Below, piece by piece: positions 52,760-60,819 of a stretch of DNA of 64,000 nucleotides; position 1 is the first letter of the stretch, and each line of letters opens with the position of its first letter. The notes under the pieces are model-generated. The model searched no databases. It had not been told where the DNA came from and saw only the letters and a list, made by a program, of their open reading frames with translations. The DNA is taken from contig NZ_AKCS01000005.1 of the NCBI RefSeq assembly GCF_000299035.1, positions 248,001 to 312,000 of the forward strand. The letters run 5' to 3'. This DNA is from Bacillus bingmayongensis (lineage in GTDB: Bacteria; Bacillota; Bacilli; Bacillales; Bacillaceae_G). The translations under genes and the position numbers were made by a program.

Positions 52760-52788
52760 TTGCAATTCGTTTACAAGGAACCTATAAT
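52760..52788 (+). promoter_or_regulatory. Sigma-A promoter of the glycine riboswitch-symporter unit
   Basis: TTGCAA (52760-52765), 17 bases, TATAAT (52783-52788). Start would be near 52795, about 70 bases before the riboswitch. Confidence 0.65.
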
Positions 52789-52865
52789 GTTGTTTATTGA
52801 TTATGTAAAAACCATTTCATATCAATATAATTAATTTTTTAACCACATAATTCGGATGAACCATT

Positions 52866-53073
52866 CAGGAGAAGATCAATTGATCTACCGACGGGGCAAA
52901 AAGTTGATGACTCAGCTTTGAAACTCTCAGGTCTTGATTATAAGTAGAACTGCATGGGGACGAATCTCTGGAGAGACTCCCTCTCGCTTCTATATAGCGC
53001 GGAGGAAAAAGAGCACCGAAGGAGCAAATCCGCTGTATTAGCGGATAATCTCTCAGGTAAAAGGACAGAGACA
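52866..53073 (+). ncRNA. Tandem glycine riboswitch
   Basis: Second aptamer (52969-53073): GGAGAG, CACCGAAGGAGCAA, AATCTCTCAGGTAAAAGGAC and AGAG are all present in order. First aptamer (52866-52950): GGAGAAG, ACCGACGGGGCAA and AAACTCTCAGGTC are recognisable but its P1/P3 regions are shorter or altered. Together they fit the tandem aptamer class controlling glycine use. A terminator follows at 53132-53160. Confidence 0.9.
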
Positions 53074-53131
53074 AGCGAAAGAAAACGCCGATTTGTATCG
53101 GTTTATTTTTCTATTCCTTGTTTCTCCAGAG

Positions 53132-53160
53132 ACCATTTCATTTATGTGAAGTGGTTTTTT
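53132..53160 (+). terminator. Riboswitch expression-platform terminator
   Basis: ACCATTTCA / TGAAGTGGT stem with 6-base loop followed by a T6 run, 25 bases before the symporter start. Confidence 0.8.
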
Positions 53161-53184
53161 ATTTTTTCTAAAAGGAGAATAGAG

Positions 53185-54552
53185 ATGGAGACAGTAAGTA
53201 AAGTATTAGAACAAATTAATCACTACGTATGGGGATTACCAACCTTATTCCTTCTAGTCGGAACTGGAATCATTCTCACAGTACGCCTAAAAGGTTTACA
53301 GTTTCGTAAACTATTATATGCTCACAAACTAGCATTTAAAAAATCAGAAGATGCGTCTTCTTCCGGAGATATTAGTCATTTCCAAGCACTAATGACAGCC
53401 ATGGCCGCAACCATCGGAATGGGAAATATAGCTGGTGTCGCAACTGCTGTTACAATCGGTGGTCCAGGAGCAATATTTTGGATGTGGATTACTGCCTTGT
53501 TTGGTATGGCAACAAAATATGCAGAAGCTATTCTTGCGGTAAAATACCGTGTAAGTAATGAAAATGGGGAATATTCTGGTGGCCCAATGTATTACTTAGA
53601 ACGTGGTTTAGGGAAAAAATGGCTCGCTATTTTATTTGCGATTTTTGGGACAACCGCTTCTTTTGGAATCGGGAATATGGTGCAATCAAATTCCGTTGCA
53701 GAAGCTATGAGAATCAATTTTTCGTTTCCGCCTGCTTTAACTGGTATATTAATGGCTTTCTTAATTGCGATTGTTATTTTAGGTGGCGTGAAAAAGATTG
53801 GAAAAGTGACTGGTTTTTTCGTTCCGCTTAAAGCTTTCTTTTATGTAATTTCTGGGCTCATTATTGTTTTTTATCACTTCGATCAAGTTCCAGAGGCATT
53901 TTCACTTATTTTTTCTGGTGCGTTTCAAGGTACTGCCGCTGCTGGTGGTTTTATTGGTGCAACAGTTGCTTCTGCTATTCAAATCGGGATGGCACGTGGA
54001 GTATTCGCCAATGAAGCTGGCTTAGGAAGCGCTCCAATTGCCGCTGCTGCTGCAAAAACAGATTCACCCGCAAAACAAGCTCTTGTGTCAATGACAGGAA
54101 CTTTCCTTGATACATTTATTGTTTGTACAATTACTGGTTTAGTACTAATTACTACAGGTGCATGGAAATCTGGAAAAACTGGTGTGGAAGCAACAACACT
54201 CGCTTTCCAATCTGTATTTGGTAGCACTGGTAGCATGATTCTTGGTATTGCAATCATTCTATTTGCCTACTCCACTATTTTAGGGTGGTCATATTATGGT
54301 GAAAAATGTGTAGCTTATTTATTTGGACAAGGTGCCGTACGATATTATAAAGCTATCTTCATTTTAATGATCGCAATTGGTGCCAACTTAAAGCTCGGAA
54401 TCGTGTGGACATTTGCTGATATCGCAAATGGACTTATGGCCATTCCAAACTTGATTGGTCTAATTGGATTAAGCAGTATTGTGGTAGCAGAAACAAATCG
54501 ATTCTTACAATCCGAAAAGTTTAAAACATCAAATAAAAAAATTGCAAGTTAA
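53185..54552 (+). CDS. Sodium:alanine/glycine symporter (AGCS/AlsT family)
   Basis: 455 residues with about eleven transmembrane helices, importing alanine or glycine with Na+. Family markers: TAMAATIGMGNIAGVATAVT, ATKYAEAILAVKYR, GGPMYYLERGLG and FANEAGLGSAPIAAAAAKTD. ATG at 53185 follows AAAGGAGAATAGAG. A frame open to 52954 runs through the riboswitch and terminator and is not part of the protein. Regulated by the glycine riboswitch upstream, so glycine is a likely substrate. Confidence 0.95.
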   Translation: METVSKVLEQINHYVWGLPTLFLLVGTGIILTVRLKGLQFRKLLYAHKLAFKKSEDASSSGDISHFQALMTAMAATIGMGNIAGVATAVTIGGPGAIFWMWITALFGMATKYAEAILAVKYRVSNENGEYSGGPMYYLERGLGKKWLAILFAIFGTTASFGIGNMVQSNSVAEAMRINFSFPPALTGILMAFLIAIVILGGVKKIGKVTGFFVPLKAFFYVISGLIIVFYHFDQVPEAFSLIFSGAFQGTAAAGGFIGATVASAIQIGMARGVFANEAGLGSAPIAAAAAKTDSPAKQALVSMTGTFLDTFIVCTITGLVLITTGAWKSGKTGVEATTLAFQSVFGSTGSMILGIAIILFAYSTILGWSYYGEKCVAYLFGQGAVRYYKAIFILMIAIGANLKLGIVWTFADIANGLMAIPNLIGLIGLSSIVVAETNRFLQSEKFKTSNKKIAS

Positions 54553-54566
54553 TAAAATTTTTAAGC

Positions 54567-54600
54567 AAAGGGTATCCCATTTTTATATGGGATACCCTTT
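54567..54600 (+). terminator. Terminator of the symporter
   Basis: 14-bp perfect stem AAAGGGTATCCCAT / ATGGGATACCCTTT with 6-base loop and T-rich end. Confidence 0.88.
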
Positions 54601-54639
54601 ATTAGTTTTTATATAATCTTTTTACTTCGTAACATTTCT

Positions 54640-55569
54640 TTACAAAATTGATAATTCCATTCCTTTCTTTACATGCTTTAAGTTTGATGTAAATACTTCA
54701 GGAGCATACCAATTTATATATGCACTCGGACATTTGACCTCATCAATATTTGTATTCTCTCTAACTAAAACTGTTAATTCTTCAATGTATTCTATTACTT
54801 TTCTCAAGTCTGTTTTTACACCTACAGGCCCATGTCCTGGCACTGCTTTATCAATTTCAAATTCCTCAATCATTTCTAACATACGCTTCCATTCTTGAAG
54901 ATTAGATTCTTCAAAAAAAGTAGGATGTGATTTCACAAATAACAAATCACCCATAAAACAAACCTTCTCTTTAGGTAAGTAAAGAATCGTATCACAAACG
55001 GAATGGCCTCCACCTAACGTAATCAATTTTGCGGTTCTCTTCGAACCATGTATAGTAAATTCATTTTGGAAAGAATATTGAGGTAATATAAGTTGCAGTG
55101 TAGGTAATGAAATCGCTAACTGATTCAAGAATGAAATCTGCTTTCGTAAGCTTTCATCATTCTTTTGAGCGAATTGATCTTGTAGGGATTGTATATATGT
55201 ATGTAAACCTTCTATGTCTTGTTTCTGTTTATCAATTCTGGAAGGATGAATTTCTGCCATTTGCTCGTATGTTTTATAACTAGATATGATATTACAATTT
55301 TTAAAAACTTGATTTCCACGAATATGGTCTCCGTGCCAATGACTGTTAATAACCCATGATATAGAGTGACCTGTTATCTTTTCTGCTATCTCTTTTAAAT
55401 CTGCAGCTGCTTGTTGTGTATTAAATGTATCAAAAATGATGGTTTGATCCCCCATATTTATAAAACCCGCATTAGCTAAAGAACCTCCTCCTTCTTTCGC
55501 AATTGCCGCGTAAATACCATCTTTTAATTTCTCAATTGTAAAATGTTCGCTACTGCATGCTTTATACAT
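54640..55569 (-). CDS. MBL-fold metallo-hydrolase
   Basis: 309-residue metallo-beta-lactamase-fold hydrolase. Motif INSHWHGDHIRGNQVF (HxHxDH) at about residues 72-87, LGGGHSVCDTILYLP with the third His, CFMGDLLFV bridging Asp, and VPGHGPVG late His. Glyoxalase II and thioesterase-like enzymes belong here; substrate unknown. A helical insert (SLQDQFAQKNDESLRKQISF) sits mid-protein. ATG at 55569 with GAGAGGAAAGAA upstream. Confidence 0.88.
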   Translation of the reverse strand: MYKACSSEHFTIEKLKDGIYAAIAKEGGGSLANAGFINMGDQTIIFDTFNTQQAAADLKEIAEKITGHSISWVINSHWHGDHIRGNQVFKNCNIISSYKTYEQMAEIHPSRIDKQKQDIEGLHTYIQSLQDQFAQKNDESLRKQISFLNQLAISLPTLQLILPQYSFQNEFTIHGSKRTAKLITLGGGHSVCDTILYLPKEKVCFMGDLLFVKSHPTFFEESNLQEWKRMLEMIEEFEIDKAVPGHGPVGVKTDLRKVIEYIEELTVLVRENTNIDEVKCPSAYINWYAPEVFTSNLKHVKKGMELSIL

Positions 55570-55631
55570 TTCTTTCCTCTCCTCTCCTTCTATTCTCAAT
55601 GTATTTGAATACTAAGCTCTCATTTTCTTCA

Positions 55632-56144
55632 TTAAGATTTTTGTTCTACATGTAAATAAAATACAAAGTCCGTCATAGAAGATGGATAACCTAGCTGCCT
55701 CAACATAGCTGTTATATTCCCTCTATGATATGTTCCATGATTTACAACATGCTGCACTAATTCGGAAACAGATGTTTCCAATCTTCCAGCGTATGGATTA
55801 TCAAGTATAACTACTTCATTGATATCTTTTTGTTTATCCAAAAACACTTTATATTGCTGCATTACATTTTGGAACATATTTTCCAATTCATTCATTGTTT
55901 TGGTTTCTACTTGTTCTTGTAGTTGTTCTCCTATTTTTAGCGCTACAGTCATACTTTTGCCACTTAAAACATTTAGCCATACACAATCAACCACATAAAT
56001 ATGAATCAGTGCCTTTGCTATAGAAGGAAACACACTTTGAACTTCTTGATTATACACATCCTTTGGGAGTTCCTTTAGTCGTTCAAATATTCTTTTATTT
56101 GCCCATACATGATAATCAAATTGTTTTATCATACTTTGTTTCAT
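55632..56144 (-). CDS. DinB-family four-helix protein
   Basis: 170-residue putative metal-dependent hydrolase of the DinB/YfiT type. Starts IKQFDYHVWANKRIFERLKE; helix 2 has ALIHIYVVDCVWLNVLSG and helix 4 ELVQHVVNHGTYHRGNITAM with the three-His metal site. Bacillithiol transferases belong to the same fold; target unknown. GGAAAAGAGGAATGTAAT precedes ATG. Confidence 0.85.
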   Translation of the reverse strand: MKQSMIKQFDYHVWANKRIFERLKELPKDVYNQEVQSVFPSIAKALIHIYVVDCVWLNVLSGKSMTVALKIGEQLQEQVETKTMNELENMFQNVMQQYKVFLDKQKDINEVVILDNPYAGRLETSVSELVQHVVNHGTYHRGNITAMLRQLGYPSSMTDFVFYLHVEQKS

Positions 56145-56184
56145 ATTACATTCCTCTTTTCCTTATATTTACACAACCACATAC

Positions 56185-56949
56185 TTACCTCACAAAATAT
56201 AATTCTAGTTCCTTAAATTCTGTTTTTTCATCCGCTTTAACAATACCAATTTCTTCTATTAAATTCTTTTGTATAGGTTTATAACTTACATATGTCTTAA
56301 ATTCTATTTCAAAAGGAAATGGTGTGATTCGAATCTTTTTTTTATCTATCCACTCTGCTGTTAACGGTTCGTTGGTACCTTTGTTAAAAATCTCAGTTCC
56401 TTCAAATCTGCCTTTAAATAAATCAATTTCTTCTTTTTTCGTTATACCAGGTTCATTCATACAAGCATATAAAGATAGTTCATCGCAAAATTTCAAAAGT
56501 TTATAGTGCTTATCAAACATGGCATACTGCGTCTTTGTTAACGTTTTCAAAAATTGCTTTTGGCGATTTAATTCCTGCTTATAAAACGCTACCATTTCCT
56601 GATCTTCTTGATTAAGAGGAAATGATATGAAATGTTTACTACAAAGTGCAGCACCGTAAGGATTTGAATTTTCAATCTCATCAAGACCTAAAGTATAAAA
56701 AACAAACCTTAATGAACTCGGACAATCCATAAACGTATAAGGTGAATTTTTAGCATCATTCCAAATTGGTGTTTTATCTAAGCCAATCCATCCTCTATCA
56801 TGTTCATAAATCGCATCAATACAATCTTTTAAATATGTTTTGTCTTCAAATACATCTTTTCTAAAATTTTTTGCAAATTCTCCCGCCAAAAATCCATGGT
56901 CATGCTGTCGAATTAATATGATTTCTTCTGGTTTTGTGCGAATAATCAT
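56185..56949 (-). CDS. DUF3891 family protein
   Basis: 254 residues; RTKPEEIILIRQHDHGFLAG, AIYEHDRGWIGLDKTPIW, and CSKHFISFPLNQEDQE match DUF3891, whose conserved His/Asp residues recall HD-type metal enzymes. Function unknown. AGGGGGGAATTCGATT precedes ATG. Possibly one unit with the DinB gene, 40 bases downstream. Confidence 0.8.
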   Translation of the reverse strand: MIIRTKPEEIILIRQHDHGFLAGEFAKNFRKDVFEDKTYLKDCIDAIYEHDRGWIGLDKTPIWNDAKNSPYTFMDCPSSLRFVFYTLGLDEIENSNPYGAALCSKHFISFPLNQEDQEMVAFYKQELNRQKQFLKTLTKTQYAMFDKHYKLLKFCDELSLYACMNEPGITKKEEIDLFKGRFEGTEIFNKGTNEPLTAEWIDKKKIRITPFPFEIEFKTYVSYKPIQKNLIEEIGIVKADEKTEFKELELYFVR

Positions 56950-57190
56950 AATCGAATTCCCCCCTCACTTCTATTTTATATATCGAATTTATTATAATCT
57001 ATATAAATCCTTCCTTTTTCAAAGAGCAATAAAAATAAATTCCACTATACTTTGCAGGGATTCCGACTCTTTCACCGAAATATAAGATAACAATACGACC
57101 CTACCAATCTTTTACATTAATAAATATTTCTCCATTCTATTATTCATTATACTAACAAACCTAGACAAAAAATTAATATGAGGTGAAAAC
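56950..57190. other. Intergenic stretch with HU promoter region
   Basis: AT-rich spacer between the divergent DUF3891 and HU genes. No convincing -35/-10 pair was singled out. Confidence 0.35.
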
Positions 57191-57463
57191 ATGAACAAAA
57201 CTGAATTAATTAAAAATGTGGCTCAAACAGCCGATATCTCACAAAAAGAAGCTTCAGTAGCTGTTCAATCTGTATTTGATGCCATTACAAACGCTTTACA
57301 GACAGGTGACAAGGTACAACTTATTGGTTTTGGAACATTTGAGGTACGTGAAAGAGCTGCTCGTACAGGGCGAAACCCTCAAACAGGTGAAGAAATTCAA
57401 ATTGCAGCTGGAAAAGTTCCAGCCTTTAAAGCAGGAAAGGAATTAAAAGAAGCAGTAAAATAA
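57191..57463 (+). CDS. HU-family DNA-binding protein
   Basis: 90 residues, histone-like nucleoid protein that bends DNA as a dimer. The intact family signature [20 protein letters not shown] is at residues 46-65, and [20 protein letters not shown] ends the protein. One of several HU paralogues typical of B. cereus. TGAGGTGAAAAC precedes ATG. Confidence 0.95.
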   Translation: MNKTELIKNVAQTADISQKEASVAVQSVFDAITNALQTGDKVQLIGFGTFEVRERAARTGRNPQTGEEIQIAAGKVPAFKAGKELKEAVK

Positions 57464-57498
57464 TAATACCCCAGCCTAGACAAGGCTGGGGTATTATT
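57462..57498. terminator. Bidirectional terminator (HU / DUF98)
   Basis: 16-bp perfect stem AATAATACCCCAGCCT / AGGCTGGGGTATTATT with 5-base loop, flanked by runs. Confidence 0.9.
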
Positions 57499-57511
57499 AT
57501 TTTACTGATAT

Positions 57512-58060
57512 TCATCTCATTACTTCATATATATTATCCGCATGATATACTTCACAAATATAAAATACACATCTACAATTACTTACAATTTGATATTTTC
57601 TCGTAGGATATATACTAGATTGTAATAAGCAGCCATCAAACAGCTCAATAATATTTCCGGAAGGCTGATATCCTTGATATAACATATTTTTTCTTACGTC
57701 CATTCTCTCTATTAATTTTTCAATAGGGATGTTTCCAGTTTCTAATTCTTTTACAATTCCACTCGGTAAAAGTGAAGTATCGACAAAAATTAGATTTTCA
57801 GATAACACCTTTCCTTTGTAACTAATGGATGAAATTCGATAAAGAAATGTTCCATTTTTATCAAAAAAACTTTTTACTTCTTTTGGAATATATTTTCGAT
57901 CTAACATTTCTTGTTCCACAACATTGAACTGAATTGTATCTTTCACAATATTTTCTAAAGAAGCAATAGATGACTTTTCTTTAGAAAATATTAAATCTTT
58001 CACAACTTTAACTGCTGTAGCATCAGCCAATTCTCTTTTTTTATTTTCCACTACTAACAT
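57512..58060 (-). CDS. DUF98 / chorismate-lyase-like protein
   Basis: 182-residue protein with the UbiC/UTRA-like fold of DUF98, whose characterised members remove pyruvate from chorismate to give 3- or 4-hydroxybenzoate. Visible matches are TIQFNVVEQEMLDRKYIP, FLYRISSISYKGKVLSENLI and the terminal arginine stretch IPIEKLIERMDVRKNMLYQG. Sits beside sfp and the bacillibactin genes, but bacillibactin uses 2,3-DHB made from isochorismate, so any link is not established. ATG at 58060 is preferred (AAGAGG 8 bases upstream). Confidence 0.6.
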   Translation of the reverse strand: MLVVENKKRELADATAVKVVKDLIFSKEKSSIASLENIVKDTIQFNVVEQEMLDRKYIPKEVKSFFDKNGTFLYRISSISYKGKVLSENLIFVDTSLLPSGIVKELETGNIPIEKLIERMDVRKNMLYQGYQPSGNIIELFDGCLLQSSIYPTRKYQIVSNCRCVFYICEVYHADNIYEVMR

Positions 58061-58203
58061 GACTAACACCTCTTCTATATTTATATAATCTAGCAGTCAA
58101 TCAGACGAACATATTCCTAAAATTACTTCATATGAAAATGATCATAGTAGGTATCGGTTCTATTATCGATACACACTTCCATCAACTAATCAGTTACTGC
58201 TCA

Positions 58204-58968
58204 TTAATGTGTGAGAAATCTACTACTTTGCAAAAGTGTTCCTGCATTAAACTGCCTCATTTCTGATACATCTTTGTTTAAAAAAGCTATTGAAGCAATA
58301 TATCCTGATCCAGGCTGCAAATTCATCAAAGTTGTAGTCTCAACAAGCTGTGGCTTATCCTGAAAAACAAGTAGTTTCGGTAAATTATCTGGAGTTGATA
58401 CAGTTAGATTAGAAGGTGATATCATTAACCCTTCTCCAGTCGCCTTAAGTATAGCTTCCTTCTGTGTCCAATAGGTTAAAAACCCTTCAATTTGTCTTTC
58501 AACTGGCAGTTGCATTAACTGAGCAGTTTCTATATCTGTTAATACTCCTACTGCCATTTTAAGTACATCAATATTAGAATTTATTTGTTCTACATCTATG
58601 CCGATTGGTGTAGATGTTGTAAATGCGACAGTCACTCTGTCTCCTGAATGTGATACAGATAGCTGCGGCATACCTACAGGTAATTGCGGGCGTCCATGAG
58701 CTAACTTACAAACTGAACAGGTTCGATCTATTGGTATATGAAGCGGGGACATTGCGAGCAGTTTTCCCAGTACCAATCGACTAATTGCACATCCAATAAT
58801 AAATCTTGCTCGGTCCTTGGAATGATGAAATAAATTTGCTTTTTCACGCTCCGTTTCATTTAATAAACTATAATGCCACGATTGTAAGTCTGAAATTCGT
58901 GCCCACCATACTTGACATTGATTACTTCTTAGCTCTGGTACTGAATCTACAATCTCCCAATCTCTCAT
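58204..58968 (-). CDS. sfp: 4'-phosphopantetheinyl transferase, Sfp type
   Basis: 254-residue enzyme that loads carrier domains of NRPSs, here most likely DhbF/DhbB and others, with phosphopantetheine from CoA. Motifs: KDRARFIIGCAISRLVLG, GRPQLPVGMPQLSVSHSGDR, the magnesium site GIDVEQI and WTQKEAILKATGEGL. Separated from the dhb operon by a terminator, so it has its own transcript. ATG at 58968 follows AAAGGGGAGAATTTTT. Confidence 0.93.
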   Translation of the reverse strand: MRDWEIVDSVPELRSNQCQVWWARISDLQSWHYSLLNETEREKANLFHHSKDRARFIIGCAISRLVLGKLLAMSPLHIPIDRTCSVCKLAHGRPQLPVGMPQLSVSHSGDRVTVAFTTSTPIGIDVEQINSNIDVLKMAVGVLTDIETAQLMQLPVERQIEGFLTYWTQKEAILKATGEGLMISPSNLTVSTPDNLPKLLVFQDKPQLVETTTLMNLQPGSGYIASIAFLNKDVSEMRQFNAGTLLQSSRFLTH

Positions 58969-59095
58969 AAAAATTCTCCCCTTTTCATAACCCATATCTC
59001 ATACTAAGAAAAGTATGGAATCTATTCAGTCTTTCGACAAATATCTCCATTAGCATTTCTCTTGTAACTTTTTATCATTGGTATTGTAATAGAGG

Positions 59096-59131
59096 AACAT
59101 ACCCAGATTTATTATTATATCTGGGTATGTT
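59096..59131 (-). terminator. Terminator of the dhb operon 3' end
   Basis: 13-bp perfect stem AACATACCCAGAT / ATCTGGGTATGTT with 10-base loop, 9 bases beyond the MFS stop codon. Confidence 0.85.
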
Positions 59132-59140
59132 CTTCCTCCG

Positions 59141-60595
59141 TTATTCACCTGCAACTGCTTTTGAATGATCTTCATTTGATTGGACTGACATTTTTTTCTT
59201 TGGTGTAGCTATTGCAGCCGTATCACGAATACGTAATGCAAACAATAATGCAATGCATAGAAATACAGCTGCACCAAGCAAGGCGATTTGATACGCTACA
59301 ATACTAGCACTCTCATTTCCTGCTTCACTTACATCATTATTTCCAAAAGCAGCTAGAAAACTTGCAAGAATCGCAACACCGATGGCAGAACCTAATCGAT
59401 TTTGCACATTAAAAATAGTTGTCGCTCTCCCCATTGAAGACGGATGAATAGTATTAAAAGCTGAAAATTGAACAGCTCCTACAGAATGACCTAGGAAAAA
59501 TCCTATGCCGAATAGTAACATTCGAATTATCCAAGAGCTTGTCTCTTGATTCACGAAACTTAACAAAACAAATATTATCGCCGAGCACAACAATCCAATA
59601 GAAATTAGCTTACGTGGCCCAAGTCTTTTATACGACCAAGGCACAATTTGTGAAGAAATCATGAGTCCAATCGCTTCTGGAAATGTAGTGAGACCTGTTT
59701 CTAGCGCTGACGCATGCAATACATTTTGATACATAAGCGGAAATACAAATAACATTCCGAGTAATCCAGCAGCTGAAAATAGCGAAATAAGACTCATATT
59801 CCGAAATAGACGATCTTGTAGTAAACGTAAATCCAGCATTGGCTGACTCACACGAAGTTCTACAAAAATAAAGAGAGTGATAAGCAAAAGCCCACCTAAT
59901 CCTGTTCCTATTATTTCTGGAGAGCTCCAACTTTTCGATGGGCCTTGACTCATCGCATATATGAACATTGCAAAGCCTGGTGCGGAAAGCATAAAACCAG
60001 GTAAATCTAACCGCCCAGCAGTTTTTTCAATATGCTCTACTAAAAATAACGCTCCAATTAGTAAAGCTACTATTCCAAACGGTAGATTAATATAAAACGC
60101 CCAACGCCAAGACATATGTTCCACAAAGAACCCGCTAACAATTGGCCCTATTGCTGGTGCAACAGCAATAGGCAAGACGATGAACCTAGAAATCTTTGGC
60201 CTTTCTTGTGGTGAAAATGTGCGAAATAACATCGCCATTCCTACAGGCGTCAATAATCCCCCGCCAGCACCTTGTATGATACGGAATATATTTAAGGTAG
60301 TAATATTATCAGCCATTCCGCATAGCGCGGAAGCAGCTGTAAATACAGAAAGAGCAATTAGGAATACTCGCTTCGTACCAAACCGATCTCCAAGCCATCC
60401 AGAAATAGGTAAAAATACCGCAAGACTTACTAAGTATCCAACATTGACTGTCCCCATTGCTGAAGGCGGAACTTGTAGTTCATGACTAATCGTTTGCAGA
60501 GCTACATTTACAATCGTTGCATCCATAGCAGCCATAAACATAGCAGTTACATATACAACACTAACAACAATTTTCGGATTCAGCTTCAAATTCAT
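59141..60595 (-). CDS. DHA2-type MFS transporter, likely bacillibactin exporter
   Basis: 484 residues with 14 predicted transmembrane helices, EmrB/QacA class. Motif A SGWLGDRFGTKRVF, motif C-type GIPG/APAIGPIVSGFFVEH region, and D1 motif AAMDATIVNVALQTI. Located directly downstream of mbtH (2-base gap) in the bacillibactin operon; the analogous B. subtilis exporter YmfE/YmfD is elsewhere. Cytoplasmic tail KKKMSVQSNEDHSKAVAGE. ATG 60595 has GGGGAGTAGTA upstream. Confidence 0.9.
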   Translation of the reverse strand: MNLKLNPKIVVSVVYVTAMFMAAMDATIVNVALQTISHELQVPPSAMGTVNVGYLVSLAVFLPISGWLGDRFGTKRVFLIALSVFTAASALCGMADNITTLNIFRIIQGAGGGLLTPVGMAMLFRTFSPQERPKISRFIVLPIAVAPAIGPIVSGFFVEHMSWRWAFYINLPFGIVALLIGALFLVEHIEKTAGRLDLPGFMLSAPGFAMFIYAMSQGPSKSWSSPEIIGTGLGGLLLITLFIFVELRVSQPMLDLRLLQDRLFRNMSLISLFSAAGLLGMLFVFPLMYQNVLHASALETGLTTFPEAIGLMISSQIVPWSYKRLGPRKLISIGLLCSAIIFVLLSFVNQETSSWIIRMLLFGIGFFLGHSVGAVQFSAFNTIHPSSMGRATTIFNVQNRLGSAIGVAILASFLAAFGNNDVSEAGNESASIVAYQIALLGAAVFLCIALLFALRIRDTAAIATPKKKMSVQSNEDHSKAVAGE

Positions 60596-60597
60596 TA

Positions 60598-60819
60598 CTA
60601 CTCCCCTACTGAAACGCATTCAAGTGAGTGAAGACTCTTTGGCTGCATATCACTCCAATGTAATTCGATATACGCAAGACAAGCCTGTCTACTATCTTGT
60701 TCATAAACAACATTCCAGCCGGCTGGTACATCGAGAAAGGCTGGCCAGACAGAGTGCTGACCTTCCTTATTTACTAACACTTTATACATAAAGTTATCGT
60801 TTTCAAATGGATTCGTCAT
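60598..60819 (-). CDS. MbtH-like protein
   Basis: 73-residue chaperone that binds and activates NRPS adenylation domains. The family signature is [20 protein letters not shown], then [16 protein letters not shown] with conserved Trp residues. Start codon overlaps the dhbF stop (ATGA), so the two are translationally coupled. Confidence 0.95.
   Translation of the reverse strand: MTNPFENDNFMYKVLVNKEGQHSVWPAFLDVPAGWNVVYEQDSRQACLAYIELHWSDMQPKSLHSLECVSVGE

Noticed and set aside
52954-53184. Long N-terminal extension of the symporter frame
   Set aside because: It covers the second glycine aptamer and the terminator, has no ribosome site, and its residues are not membrane-like; ATG 53185 with AAAGGAG is the true start.
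59628-59930. 100-codon minus-strand ORF inside the MFS gene
   Set aside because: Shadow of the transporter in another frame; composition is not protein-like and no ribosome site precedes it.
57512-60819. A new NRPS-linked biosynthetic cluster
   Set aside because: MbtH, exporter and DhbF fit the known bacillibactin operon; only DUF98 is unexplained.
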